Shown: positions 1-8,230 of the stretch, piece by piece
Numbering within the stretch: position 1 is the stretch's first letter
Layout: each line of letters begins with the position of its first letter
Assembly (NCBI GenBank): GCA_965237765.1
Contig: OZ250157.1
Coordinates: 1,922,001 to 1,986,000, forward strand
Direction of reading: 5' to 3'
DNA length: 64,000 nucleotides
Source of the DNA: WTGJ01 sp965237765
Lineage (GTDB): Bacteria; Chloroflexota; Anaerolineae; Aggregatilineales; Phototrophicaceae
Translations under genes and position numbers: made by a program
Notes under the pieces: generated by a model
The model's input: only the letters and a program-made list of their open reading frames with translations
Told to the model about the DNA's origin: nothing
Database searches by the model: none

Positions 1-620
1 GCGGCCGGCTCGCGCAGGGCGCGTTCCAACGCCTCCCATTGCCCGATGAGTGCCGGTTGCAGGCTGCTGTGCGTGATATCCAGGCGCTTATCTTGCAACA
101 CGACGGCCTTGCCCGTCAGGCGAGCGAGCGCCTCCAGCAGGGGAGCTGGCCCGGCATTGTGCGAGCTAATTTGCGTCAGCTGACGGAAGACTTGCGTGCT
201 GCGGCGCGCCAATTGCCCGCGCCTATCGACGAGCAGGGCGAGGATATCACGCTGGATATCGCGCAGGTCGATTTCGCCAGGTAGGATGAGCAAGGGAATC
301 TCGCTGCGGTTGGCGGCGGCGATGGCCGTTGGTGAGGGTTCGACGGCGCTGACGATTGCGCTGACGCCATACTCTTTTGCCCAGCGAATGGTCGCCTCGT
401 CTACGCGGGATTCGCCGGCCTCATCGGCATCGATGAGGAGCATCTCATTCGGCGATGGCGCACGCACGGTTAGCGTATCTTCCGGCGCGAAGAGCAAGGC
501 CCAGCTGACTGTTTCGCTCAAGGCGCCATCGGCAGCGACGACCTTCGTGCCCAAAGGAAGCACCAACTTGCGTACATCCTCGACGCTACAGGCAGCGAGT
601 TTCGTTTTCGTGGTGGCCAT
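1..620 (-). CDS. PucR-family transcriptional regulator, N-terminal part (runs off left edge)
   Basis: Only the first ~206 codons are in the window. The translation opens MATTKTKLAACSVEDVRK and continues with a PucR-like N-terminal sensor domain (about residues 12-130, with LLIDADEAGES and the later segment IPLLILPGEIDLRDIQRDIL), followed by the start of a linker (RSTQVFRQLTQI). Family members normally end in a PucR-type helix-turn-helix that binds DNA; that part lies outside the window, so the call rests on the sensor domain. PucR proteins sense small metabolites, often purine or amino-acid derived; the ligand here is unknown. The ATG at 620 is the first in-frame start. It overlaps the stop of a short upstream frame (TGATG). 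The gene is 70 bp downstream of, and co-oriented with, the membrane glycosyltransferase. Confidence 0.7.
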   Translation of the reverse strand, partial: MATTKTKLAACSVEDVRKLVLPLGTKVVAADGALSETVSWALLFAPEDTLTVRAPSPNEMLLIDADEAGESRVDEATIRWAKEYGVSAIVSAVEPSPTAIAAANRSEIPLLILPGEIDLRDIQRDILALLVDRRGQLARRSTQVFRQLTQISSHNAGPAPLLEALARLTGKAVVLQDKRLDITHSSLQPALIGQWEALERALREPA

Positions 621-643
621 CAGGGGCTGGTTCGCGGGATCAT
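620..643 (-). other. Possible 7-codon upstream ORF coupled to the PucR start
   Basis: An ATG at 643 opens the peptide MIPRTSP, and its TGA shares a base with the regulator's ATG (TGATG). A TACAAT hexamer lies at 653-658, nine bases before this ATG, so a transcript from it would have almost no leader. The ATG sits inside the 3' arm of an inverted repeat (633-670). Coupling is inferred only from geometry. Confidence 0.25.
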
Positions 644-670
644 CTTGTATAGATTGTACAATATCCCGCG
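633..670. promoter_or_regulatory. Nested inverted repeats in the PucR-gene leader
   Basis: CGCGGGAT (633-640) and ATCCCGCG (663-670) are perfect 8-bp complements. Between them, TTGTATAGATTGTACAA (645-661) is itself an imperfect palindrome. The structure lies between the glycosyltransferase stop and the PucR gene. It could be an autoregulatory operator, a transcript hairpin enclosing the upstream ATG, or both. No T-run follows, so it is not a normal intrinsic terminator. Confidence 0.4.
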
Positions 671-690
671 GTGGAATCCAGCGGTGCGCG

Positions 691-2898
691 CTAGGCAGTT
701 ACGTGAATTTCGCCCAAATTGATGCAATTGTGCTCGCCTTCGCTGGCGATGAGCCGCTCTTTCGTGATTGATTCATAGACGCAGAGGCGGAATACGTAAT
801 CGCCCGCTTCGTCAGGCAGGGGCAGGATCATGTTGTCATCGAAAAGGTAATTCGGTGGCAGCGAATAGGTCTGCAGCGCGCCGGCGCGCGGGGGGCTATC
901 AAGGTTGGCGATCGCCTCTTCGCCGCGGAAGAGGTGCAGGCTGAATGTGAGCGAGCGGTAGATCTGCTGCTCGGCTGTGCGCCAGGCGGTGAGGATTTCC
1001 GCTTCACTGCCAGCGGCGCCGGTTGCCGGCACTCGCCAGCCGCGCAGGATCAGCTCTTCGCTGAAGCGGATATTGGCCTCATCTTCGGTGATTGCGCTGG
1101 TGCCATCGCCGTAGCGCAGGGCAGGCTGCGCGAGGATGACTTCGCTCAATTCTTGTTGGGTCTCATCGACGGCCGAAAGGAGGTTGTACCATTCGCGTTC
1201 TCGGTAGACACGCAGTTCGATGCGGCCGGTCTCTTCATAGGGCACATCGAACTGCTTCACGCTCAGGCCGACGTGCTCAACATAAATCTGGTCTGCCTTC
1301 CATTCGCTCGTAAAAATGCGCGGATAGACGATGTAACCGAGCGGATAATCGACACTCAGTAGCTCTGCTTCGTCGATGAGGAACTTGAGCGCGAAACTGT
1401 AATCGATATCCACTGGTTCGCGCAGGCGCCAATAGAGACTCACCACCCAGGGATGGAATGGGGCCATCACATTGCGCGGGCTGTATTCGTCGCGCAGTTG
1501 CCATCCGACCAGCTCAAGGGTGTCGTCGTAAAGCAGGTGCTGCGCTGCTGCGCCGGTGGGCAGCTCGGCCACGACCGGATCGCGCGGGAGGCGCTTTGTG
1601 CCATACACCGCGACGGTGCTGAGGATGACGATGCCGAGCAGAGTGGGCAATGAGCGCAGGAGCAAGCGCCGCAGTCTACCATCACGCGCGGCGTCCCATA
1701 GACTGACGAGGCCATAGGCCGCGGCGGGCAGGAAAATGATGATGATGGGTTGGAAATAACGAGACAGCACGATCTCCAGCATGATCACCAAGAAGAAAGT
1801 CAGGCTTGCGAACAGCAGCAAAATCGCCAGGGCCAGATTTCTCTTGCGGATGAGTTGCGAGATTCCGAATAGAAATGCGGCCAGGAGAATGGGGAAATTA
1901 AGCGGATTCCAGGCAAGCGCCTGCGATGGCTGTGAGCCATTGAGCCGGTAATTCAGATTATTGCCCGGTTCGTGATCGCTGAGGAAGAGAGCAGTTTTGA
2001 ACAATTGCAAATCGACGAAGCGGCGTGGGTCCAGGCGGATGTCTTTGCGCAGGTAAGCTAGGTAGTCGTCTGATGTCGTGCGGGACGCATTGGAGGGGGC
2101 AGCGGTGCCCGCCGTGTCGCGGTTGTTGCCGAGATAAATGAGGATCTCAGGGACGGGTGTGATACCGATGGAATCGCGCCCACCGCGGCGGTTGTGCTGC
2201 ATAAAAGGAGTAACGATCAGTAAGGCAACGATTGTCGCCAGGCTAATTTGCAGAAAGGCCCACCGATCCCGCCGCGCCGCCAGCAACCAGAGGCTGAAGA
2301 CCGGCGCCAAAATCGCCACCTCAATGCGCGTCACCGCTGACGCGCCGGCCGCCAGGCCCAAGAGCAACGCACCCCACCATTGCCCCGGTCGTCGCCAGAG
2401 CCAGACCGCGCCCAATAGTTGCGCCGTCGCCAAAATCACCGCCTGCGAGGTGATGACCAGGTCCGTATCGTAGAAGGCGGCGATGGGATAGATGGCGAGG
2501 ATGCCGCCCGCCAGGTAGCCGACCGCGCGCCGCCCCGTCGCCAACCAAGCCACCGCCACCATGAGCCCGCAATTCAGCGCCGCCAGCGCGATGCCCACAA
2601 CGCGCAGGGTGATGAGCGATTCGCTCCCCGTTAGCAGCATGACGCCACGCAGGTAGTAGGCTATGCCGGGTTGGTAGTAGAAGGTTCTGGGTGGAAATTC
2701 GCCCGTCGCGAAAGCCAGCGCCTGGTGATAATAGGTGCGTTGGTCGCTGCCGCCGGGCAGGGGGTCGATGGCGCCGATTTCCGGCGGGGCGGCGGCGCGC
2801 TCGGCCAAGATGACCATTCGGTAGGCGAAAGCCAGCAGCACGATGCCCAGCAAGGTCAGCGCGTCGCGCCGCGTGAGCGAAATCTTCAGGGTAGGCAT
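691..2898 (-). CDS. GT39/ArnT-like multi-pass membrane glycosyltransferase
   Basis: 735 residues with about ten hydrophobic segments in the first ~430, then a soluble C-terminal domain. After the first membrane helix (about 12-32) comes the loop GGSDQRTYYHQA with Asp52, the place where GT-C enzymes such as PMT and ArnT carry their catalytic acidic residue. The motif YYQPGIAYYLRGVMLL is also typical of that group. Such enzymes move sugars from polyprenyl-phosphate donors onto lipids or proteins on the outer face of the membrane; donor and acceptor cannot be read here. The start is ATG 2898 because a perfect TATAAT lies six bases upstream (2905-2910), which implies a leaderless message. It is divergent from the aminotransferase. 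Confidence 0.75.
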   Translation of the reverse strand: MPTLKISLTRRDALTLLGIVLLAFAYRMVILAERAAAPPEIGAIDPLPGGSDQRTYYHQALAFATGEFPPRTFYYQPGIAYYLRGVMLLTGSESLITLRVVGIALAALNCGLMVAVAWLATGRRAVGYLAGGILAIYPIAAFYDTDLVITSQAVILATAQLLGAVWLWRRPGQWWGALLLGLAAGASAVTRIEVAILAPVFSLWLLAARRDRWAFLQISLATIVALLIVTPFMQHNRRGGRDSIGITPVPEILIYLGNNRDTAGTAAPSNASRTTSDDYLAYLRKDIRLDPRRFVDLQLFKTALFLSDHEPGNNLNYRLNGSQPSQALAWNPLNFPILLAAFLFGISQLIRKRNLALAILLLFASLTFFLVIMLEIVLSRYFQPIIIIFLPAAAYGLVSLWDAARDGRLRRLLLRSLPTLLGIVILSTVAVYGTKRLPRDPVVAELPTGAAAQHLLYDDTLELVGWQLRDEYSPRNVMAPFHPWVVSLYWRLREPVDIDYSFALKFLIDEAELLSVDYPLGYIVYPRIFTSEWKADQIYVEHVGLSVKQFDVPYEETGRIELRVYREREWYNLLSAVDETQQELSEVILAQPALRYGDGTSAITEDEANIRFSEELILRGWRVPATGAAGSEAEILTAWRTAEQQIYRSLTFSLHLFRGEEAIANLDSPPRAGALQTYSLPPNYLFDDNMILPLPDEAGDYVFRLCVYESITKERLIASEGEHNCINLGEIHVTA

Positions 2899-2904
2899 GC
2901 TCGG

Positions 2905-2910
2905 ATTATA
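2905..2910 (-). promoter_or_regulatory. -10 element (TATAAT), leaderless start of the glycosyltransferase
   Basis: TATAAT followed by six bases and the ATG at 2898, so the first transcribed base should be at or next to the A of the start codon. No clear TTGACA-like -35 is seen 16-18 bases upstream. Confidence 0.6.
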
Positions 2911-2978
2911 AGTCAGTATCAGAAGGTGGGCAGGGCACGGTTTCGCTCGCTGGCGCGCAAGATGAGCCCCACATTTGC

Positions 2979-2984
2979 TACACT
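2979..2984 (+). promoter_or_regulatory. -10 element (TACACT), leaderless start of the aminotransferase
   Basis: TACACT, then AGGGCC (six bases), then ATG at 2991. With the opposing TATAAT at 2905-2910 this 92-bp gap holds two divergent leaderless-type promoters. No good -35 is seen. Confidence 0.55.
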
Positions 2985-2990
2985 AGGGCC

Positions 2991-4202
2991 ATGATAGATG
3001 AAACCGCAACCACCTTTCGCCTCACCCCCGAAGCCGAGCTAGCACGCCATTCCCCGCTGCTGGATATCTTCCGACGCATGAGCCGCGCGGGGCCGCATAC
3101 TGCCCTCGCCGCCGGCCGCCCGCCGGACGATGCCCTGCCGCTGGAGCGCTGGCAGGAATGCTTCGACCACGCGCTCGCGCGCGATGGCGCCGCCGCCCTG
3201 CAATACCAGATGCCGAATGTCGCGCTGCGGCAATGGCTCGCCGAATGGATGCGCGCCCGCGGCCTGGATTGCGCGCTGGAGGAGATCTTCCTCACCAACG
3301 GCAACCAGCAGGGCCTGCAGCTCGCCTCGCGCGCGCTGGTGGCGCCGGGGCAGCACGCGCTGATCGAGCGGCCGACCTATACCGGCATCCTCGATGTCGT
3401 GAAGAAACGCGGCATCGCCCTGCGCGCGGCGCCCATCCGCCCTGATACTGGTCTGGATCTGGTCGCCTGGCGCGCCGCTTGCCTGGCTGAACCGCGCCCG
3501 GCAGTCGCCTTTACCATCGCCGATTTCCACAATCCCACGGCCGCCTGCGCCGATGGCCCGACGCGCGCGCGCCTCGCTAAAATCGCCAGTGAGACGGGCG
3601 TCCCCATCGTCGAGGACGACGCCTATTCCGCCCTGCGCATCGCGGGGGAACCGCTGCCGCCCATCCGCGCTTATGCGGGCGGCGATGCCGCACTCTACCT
3701 CGGCACCTTCTCCAAGATGCTCTTCCCGGCGCTGCGGCTGGGCTGGATCGTCGCGCCGCCGGCCCTGCTGCCTTCGCTCAACGGCCTGCGCCAGACGATC
3801 GACCTGCAATCTTCCACCTTGATGGCAGCGGTGACGGCCGAATTCCTGCGGCGCGGCTGGCTGGATGAGCACCTGGCACGCCTGCGCCACATCCTGCAGG
3901 AGCGGCTGGCGGCCTTTCAGGAGGGCCTGCACGCGGCCTTCGGGGGCGACGCTGTCTGGGAGGAGCCACAGGGCGGACTTTTCCTCTGGTTGCGCTTGCC
4001 GGAAGGCGTGGATTCGGCCGCGCGCTTCGATGACGCGCTCGCGCAAGGCGTCAGCTACGTGCCGGGCAACCACTTTTACGACGATGGCGTGAGCGGGATG
4101 AACGCCATCCGCCTGAGTTTTGCCGTCGCGCCGCCCGCCAAGATGCGCGCGGCCGCCCATGCCCTTGCACGCGCGCTATTGCCGGCGCGGAGGGCGTTAT
4201 GA
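2991..4202 (+). CDS. PLP-dependent aminotransferase, class I/II (LysN/MocR-like)
   Basis: 403 residues, normal for fold-type I aminotransferases. Visible hallmarks are LTNGNQQGLQLASRAL (phosphate-binding region, ~101-116), IERPTYTGILDV, ADFHNPTA (the Asn near 181), EDDAYSALR, and GTFSKMLFPALRLGW with Lys242 as the PLP lysine. The pattern matches the alpha-aminoadipate / aromatic / branched-chain group (LysN, ARO8-like), which moves amino groups to 2-oxoglutarate. Substrate specificity cannot be fixed, and no lysine genes are nearby. It has no N-terminal GntR domain, so it is not a full MocR regulator. Its stop overlaps the MOSC gene start by four bases (ATGA). Confidence 0.85.
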   Translation: MIDETATTFRLTPEAELARHSPLLDIFRRMSRAGPHTALAAGRPPDDALPLERWQECFDHALARDGAAALQYQMPNVALRQWLAEWMRARGLDCALEEIFLTNGNQQGLQLASRALVAPGQHALIERPTYTGILDVVKKRGIALRAAPIRPDTGLDLVAWRAACLAEPRPAVAFTIADFHNPTAACADGPTRARLAKIASETGVPIVEDDAYSALRIAGEPLPPIRAYAGGDAALYLGTFSKMLFPALRLGWIVAPPALLPSLNGLRQTIDLQSSTLMAAVTAEFLRRGWLDEHLARLRHILQERLAAFQEGLHAAFGGDAVWEEPQGGLFLWLRLPEGVDSAARFDDALAQGVSYVPGNHFYDDGVSGMNAIRLSFAVAPPAKMRAAAHALARALLPARRAL

Positions 4203-4915
4203 GTGGTGGCATGAACGCCACGGGCTACTTGCTCTCGATTCAGGTTGGCAAGCCGGCCGCGCATCCGCCCAACGAAGTCGCGAAGGCGAAATGGACTTCC
4301 GGTATCGTCAAGCGCGCGGCTGAGGGGCCGGTCTGGCTGGGGCGGGAGAACCTCGAAGGCGATGGCCAGCACAATAAGCGCTTTCATGGCGGGCCGGACC
4401 GCGCCATCCTCTCTTATGCCGCGGCGCACTATCTCGATTGGGCGGCCGAGCTTGGTGACGCGCTGCCGGCCGGCTTCAAGCCGGGCGCTTTCGGCGAGAA
4501 TTTCACTGTGAGCGGGCTGGACGAGGCGACGGTCTGCCTCGGCGATGTCTATACGATCGGCGAAGCGCGTGCCGGCACTTCGCGGCCGCAAGAGGCGGAG
4601 ATCGAAATCTCGCAACCGCGCCTGCCCTGCGCGAACCTGGCGCGCCGTTGGCGGTTGCCTGATTTGCCGCGAATGGTGGAGGAGACGAGGCGCGGTGGCT
4701 GGTACGCGCGCGTGTTGCGGGAGGGGCGCGTCGAGGCGGGGCTGTCGCTGCGCCTGCGCGCACGGCCGTACGCTGATTGGCCGATCACCCGTTTGCTGGC
4801 TGTATTTGCGGCGAAGGACGCGCGTGATGAATGGATGTGGCTGGGCGAATGCGCGGCGCTCTCCGAGCTATGGCGGGGGCATATGCGGAAGCGGTTGGCG
4901 CGGGTGAGAGGCTGA
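4199..4915 (+). CDS. MOSC domain protein with C-terminal 3-alpha domain (YiiM-like)
   Basis: 238 residues. The MOSC core spans about 10-165: GQHNKRFHGGPDRAILSYA, the FGENFTVSGLDE motif, and QPRLPCANLARR with the conserved cysteine. A short 3-alpha extension follows (PYADWPITRLLAVF). MOSC proteins bind sulfur or molybdenum cofactor-related groups; YiiM-type members help detoxify N-hydroxylated compounds, so a redox role is likely but unproven. It overlaps the aminotransferase by four bases and is probably translated with it. Confidence 0.85.
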   Translation: MSGGMNATGYLLSIQVGKPAAHPPNEVAKAKWTSGIVKRAAEGPVWLGRENLEGDGQHNKRFHGGPDRAILSYAAAHYLDWAAELGDALPAGFKPGAFGENFTVSGLDEATVCLGDVYTIGEARAGTSRPQEAEIEISQPRLPCANLARRWRLPDLPRMVEETRRGGWYARVLREGRVEAGLSLRLRARPYADWPITRLLAVFAAKDARDEWMWLGECAALSELWRGHMRKRLARVRG

Positions 4916-4955
4916 ATCTGCGGAGGAGGGATTGGGAGCGGCGGTTGGGGGTGTG

Positions 4956-5543
4956 TTAGTTCCTCTCTTCAGCGGGGAAATAATCCGTAATGTCTGTGAT
5001 AAACCCTTTAAGCATTTCAACATACCCCAATGTAGTGGCTTCGTTACCCACGCTTTGGCGTATTGCAAACAAGAATTTACCAAATAGTTGAATTGTCTTT
5101 ATTGAATCTTGTGATTTGTTTGCAGTATCCGATGTATCTTCTTGAATGAACAAATGTTGCATCAAGTTATTATATGCATGGACCACTTTGTCAGAACCAA
5201 ATAATGTCAACTTAAAACCTGCCAATCTGTAATCTACCGAATTAATCATTTCTTTCACAGCCTGCTTTCTTGATTTATTCCTATATTTCTTAAACCTCGG
5301 TATGTCTCCAAAATATTGATCCTCGGTCAAGCTGAGGGCAATTGGATCAATAATAGTGTTATAAACTTCAATCCGATCCTCGCGCAACTGCGCATCCACG
5401 TTTCGCAAATGATCTTCGCGGCGTTGCGCTTGCTCAATATGGCGCTTATATGCCCACCCCAAAATACCGGCTGCTATCGGTATGGATATGGTAGCAATAA
5501 TACTTATTATGCTGATTACTTGATCGGTACTCAGAGATCCCAT
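4956..5543 (-). CDS. Unrecognised protein with one N-terminal membrane helix
   Basis: About 195 residues from the ATG at 5543; a GTG at 5561 would add six. I do not recognise the family. Residues ~7-30 (VISIISIIATISIPIAAGIL) form a membrane anchor. The rest is a charged, probably helical cytoplasmic domain starting with a basic, Glu/Arg-rich stretch (HIEQAQRREDHLRN). Base composition is clearly more AT-rich than the flanking genes, which points to horizontal transfer. A plausible promoter lies upstream at 5594-5621. The gene faces away from the small ORF at 5859 and ends close to the MOSC stop. Confidence 0.65.
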   Translation of the reverse strand: MGSLSTDQVISIISIIATISIPIAAGILGWAYKRHIEQAQRREDHLRNVDAQLREDRIEVYNTIIDPIALSLTEDQYFGDIPRFKKYRNKSRKQAVKEMINSVDYRLAGFKLTLFGSDKVVHAYNNLMQHLFIQEDTSDTANKSQDSIKTIQLFGKFLFAIRQSVGNEATTLGYVEMLKGFITDITDYFPAEERN

Positions 5544-5593
5544 AACTCTACACCATATCACTTTCGCTTATGTGTGCTTGAACTGTTGGGGCA

Positions 5594-5621
5594 ATTGTAG
5601 CAAAGATCCCATTATTGTAAA
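5594..5621 (-). promoter_or_regulatory. Candidate sigma-70 promoter for the 4956-5543 gene
   Basis: -35 TTTACA (5616-5621), 16-base spacer, -10 TACAAT (5594-5599). Predicted start is about 45 bases before the ATG at 5543. Confidence 0.5.
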
Positions 5622-5671
5622 TATGTTCTATTCGCAAATATCGTTAATTCGTTAAGATAGTACAAACGTAA

Positions 5672-5782
5672 GAGTTGCGCCGCGGCGGGGTGTGCCTGGC
5701 GCCGGTGCCGCCGCTGGTCGGCGCGGGCGAGACGCTGGAATTGTTGAGGGGGCGAGATGGGCAGCTGCGCTTAGAGGTTTGA
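5672..5782 (+). pseudogene. GC-rich coding remnant (3' end of an unknown gene)
   Basis: A ~100-bp GC-rich patch sits inside AT-rich DNA. One frame reads PPLVGAGETLELLRGRDG and ends LRLEV-stop at 5780-5782, which looks like the natural C-terminus of a host-type protein. An in-frame TAA at 5669 removes any upstream continuation, and no promoter or start is visible. It is probably a leftover of a gene disrupted when the island formed; chance coding cannot be excluded. Confidence 0.3.
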
Positions 5783-5819
5783 GCGGGGTTGTTGGCAAAA
5801 AATGATCTATTTGTTACGT

Positions 5820-5848
5820 TTGTCAGCAATCTTCGGATAAGTTGATAA
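5820..5848 (+). promoter_or_regulatory. Candidate promoter for the 93-aa ORF
   Basis: -35 TTGTCA (5820-5825), 17-base spacer, -10 TGATAA (5843-5848). An AAAGG ribosome site precedes the ATG at 5859. Moderate match only. Confidence 0.4.
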
Positions 5849-5858
5849 AGGTTTACTC

Positions 5859-6140
5859 ATGAAATACGATGACAATTTCCTCCAATATCAAGACAAAATA
5901 AATCATGTTATAGGCAAGTTACGAACATATTATGGTCTTACGTCTATACTCGTAGAATTTGATAATAGCGTCATGGGAGATCTTCCGCCAAGTTATACTT
6001 TTTCTGGTGTACAAACCCAGCGAAAAAATGATGAAGTAAAAGGACTAGTTTTAATCTGGGCTCAAAACATGTTTGGAAGCAAGTGTTTTGTCAAACTGAA
6101 TCTCCTAAACGATGATCCTCTTCAAATAGTATGGACTTAA
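5859..6140 (+). CDS. Small unrecognised protein of the AT-rich island
   Basis: 93 residues starting MKYDDNFLQYQDKINHVIGK. It is a soluble-looking alpha/beta protein with no membrane helix and no motif I recognise. A decent ribosome site (AAAGG, ten bases upstream) and a promoter-like pair support expression. Codon use is AT-rich like its two neighbours and unlike the rest of the window. Its last bases overlap the convergent 6137-6877 gene. Confidence 0.5.
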   Translation: MKYDDNFLQYQDKINHVIGKLRTYYGLTSILVEFDNSVMGDLPPSYTFSGVQTQRKNDEVKGLVLIWAQNMFGSKCFVKLNLLNDDPLQIVWT

Positions 6141-6877
6141 ACATCTTTGACTGCATCTGTCCGCGCGGGAGCCGCGGCGGCGGGGCGGGCGGAGGCGGTT
6201 GGGGGTGTGCGGGGGTTATCAGATTCGGAATCTGTTTCAGGAGCCCACAGATCAAGCATGCGATTTGAAAGGCTCAATCGTTCGAATCTGTATGAGACTT
6301 TTTTAAGCGCGTCTGTGGTTTGCCAAAAAATAGAACCCCTTTTCGTGTAGCCAAACAGAATCATGTATGCTTTTAGTGGATCATTTTTGTCGTAGAATAG
6401 ATTTTTATCTGAATCAAACAATGGTTTAGCTCTTAGAATTTCAACAGGTTCTTTTAAATTTCTGTCGCCCACGAATTCATATTTCGCAATTGGCACGCGT
6501 ACTAATTCCAAATCTTTCGTCAACTCCAAGAAATCGTCTCTGTTCTCACAGATTAATTTTCTTTGCCTTAGCAGTCTGCACACTTCATAAGCAGTCATTA
6601 CCCACTGTATTGAAAGCATGTATTGAATATGGAAAAAACCAGGGAATGATTTGGGTTCTTTTTTGTATTTTTCTCGCACGGTTTTATATTCTTGTTCAAA
6701 GCTCCGAAGAAGAAGATCTAACATACAAATATTGTTGATTGAATTGGGTAGGTACGAATTTGGAAGCAATGCCCCAATATTTTTTTGGATATTATTCCAT
6801 CGTTGTTCTAAATCTGCATGACTCAAAAAAGATTGTGCGAAGGCCAAACAAACTAGCTCTGTTGTGGAAGTATGCAT
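6137..6877 (-). CDS. Unrecognised 246-aa protein of the AT-rich island
   Basis: Soluble, mostly helical sequence beginning MHTSTTELVCLAFAQSFLSH, of no recognised family. An AGGGA ribosome site lies eight bases before the ATG, and a promoter is visible upstream. The last ~25 codons switch abruptly to GC-rich DNA encoding a low-complexity Pro/Ala tail (PPTASARPAAAAPARTD). The coding strand there carries a 15-bp word (6195-6209) also found just after the MOSC gene (4941-4955). The tail may come from host DNA captured at the island junction rather than from the original protein. Confidence 0.6.
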   Translation of the reverse strand: MHTSTTELVCLAFAQSFLSHADLEQRWNNIQKNIGALLPNSYLPNSINNICMLDLLLRSFEQEYKTVREKYKKEPKSFPGFFHIQYMLSIQWVMTAYEVCRLLRQRKLICENRDDFLELTKDLELVRVPIAKYEFVGDRNLKEPVEILRAKPLFDSDKNLFYDKNDPLKAYMILFGYTKRGSIFWQTTDALKKVSYRFERLSLSNRMLDLWAPETDSESDNPRTPPTASARPAAAAPARTDAVKDV

Positions 6878-6908
6878 AATAATTCCCTGTTCAATTGACC
6901 AAACTAAT

Positions 6909-6936
6909 ATATTAGGGCACGCACGAATCTAAACAA
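6909..6936 (-). promoter_or_regulatory. Candidate promoter for the 246-aa gene
   Basis: -35 TTGTTT (6931-6936), 16-base spacer, -10 TAATAT (6909-6914), about 30 bases before the ATG at 6877. Confidence 0.45.
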
Positions 6937-7038
6937 TCCCAGTATCTCCTCGTCTACCGCATCCGGCTGCGCGGGAGCTGTGCCGCAGCGGAATGGGCGA
7001 ACGTGTTGGGGCCGTCACCATCGGCTAAGATAGGGGGT

Positions 7039-8220
7039 ATGGATTCTCCCCTCGCTGACCGCATCCGGCCCGCTGAAATAACGGAAATCATCGGGCAAGC
7101 GCACCTGCTCGGGCCGGGCAAACCGCTCGCGCAGGCGCTGGCTTCGGGCGCGCCGCCCTCGATGATCTTCTGGGGGCCGCCAGGCGTGGGCAAGACGACG
7201 CTCGCGCGCCTCTTCGCTGCCGGCAGCGAGCGCGCCTACCACGAGCTGAGCGCCGTCTCTGCGGGCAAGGGCGATATCCGAGTCATCATCGCCTCGTTGG
7301 ATGCGGGCGGGCCTTCTCTCTTCGCGGCGGAGGAACGGGCCGGGCGGGCGCGGGGCGCGCTGCTCTTCCTCGATGAGATTCACCGTTTCAACAAGGCGCA
7401 GCAGGATTATTTGCTGCCCTTCGTCGAGGATGGCCGGCTGACGCTCATCGGCGCGACGACGGAGAATCCGAGCTTTGAGGTGATCGCGCCGCTGCTCTCG
7501 CGCTGCCAGGTGTATGTGCTGCGGGCACTATCGGAAGAGGAGCTGGCGGCAATCCTCGTGCGCGGGGAGGCGGCGCTGGGGTTGGCGCTGGATGAAGAGG
7601 CGCGCGATTTCCTGGCTCGCTTCGCCAATGGCGACGCGCGGCGGGCGCTGAATCTGCTGGAAGCGACGGCGCGGCTCTATGGCGGCGAGGTTACGCGCGA
7701 GCGGCTGATCGAGGCTTTGCAGTCGCCGCATTTGCGCTACGACAAGGCGGCCGAAGAGCATTACGACACGATCAGCGCCTTCATCAAGAGCATGCGCGCC
7801 AGCGACGCAGACGCCGCCCTCTATTACCTGGCGCGGATGGTGGCCGCGGGCGAGGATCCGAAATTCATCGCGCGGCGGATGGTCATCTTCGCCAGCGAGG
7901 ATATCGGCCTGGCGCAACCGACGGCGCTGGTGGTGGCCAACGCCGTCTTCCGGGCGGTAGAGACGATCGGCTATCCGGAAGCGCAGATCAACCTGGCGCA
8001 CGGGGTGGCATTTTTGGCGCGCGCTAAGAAAGACCGCTCAGCTTGCGAGGCCTATTTCCGGGCGTTGGAGGATGCCGAGCAGCGCGGCAACCTGGCGATC
8101 CCGATGCATTTGCGCAACGCGCCGACGCGGCTGATGCGCGAGCTGGGCTATGGAAAGCGCGGGCAGGAAAGCAATCTGCCAGCAGAGCTGACCGGGCGCG
8201 ATTATTTTGCCGAGGAGTGA
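7039..8220 (+). CDS. rarA: Replication-associated recombination protein A (RarA/MgsA AAA+ ATPase)
   Basis: 393 residues from the ATG at 7039. Walker A GPPGVGKT is at 46-53, Walker B LLFLDE at ~108-113, followed by IHRFNKAQQDYLLPFVE and the sensor-type motif GATTENPSFEV, all diagnostic of the RarA/WRNIP1 family. The C-terminal part carries the MgsA lid and tetramer region (SACEAYFRALEDAEQRGN). RarA acts at stalled replication forks. An in-frame ATG exists 36 bases upstream, but the chosen ATG is preceded by TAAGAT (7026-7031) plus seven bases, again a leaderless-type layout; the AGGGGG in that gap could equally be a ribosome site. Confidence 0.93.
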   Translation: MDSPLADRIRPAEITEIIGQAHLLGPGKPLAQALASGAPPSMIFWGPPGVGKTTLARLFAAGSERAYHELSAVSAGKGDIRVIIASLDAGGPSLFAAEERAGRARGALLFLDEIHRFNKAQQDYLLPFVEDGRLTLIGATTENPSFEVIAPLLSRCQVYVLRALSEEELAAILVRGEAALGLALDEEARDFLARFANGDARRALNLLEATARLYGGEVTRERLIEALQSPHLRYDKAAEEHYDTISAFIKSMRASDADAALYYLARMVAAGEDPKFIARRMVIFASEDIGLAQPTALVVANAVFRAVETIGYPEAQINLAHGVAFLARAKKDRSACEAYFRALEDAEQRGNLAIPMHLRNAPTRLMRELGYGKRGQESNLPAELTGRDYFAEE

Positions 8221-8230
8221 GCGTTAGGCA

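Noticed and set aside
196..771. 191-codon frame on the plus strand at the left end
   Set aside because: It is antisense to the PucR-type gene, whose translation has a recognisable domain.
3039..4160. Long open frame antisense to the aminotransferase gene
   Set aside because: It has no recognisable domain, and the opposite strand encodes a complete PLP enzyme; GC-rich codons keep the antisense frame open.
5644..5829. Short minus-strand ORF (61 codons) in the AT-rich island
   Set aside because: Crosses the GC-rich remnant with mixed composition, no ribosome site and no family.
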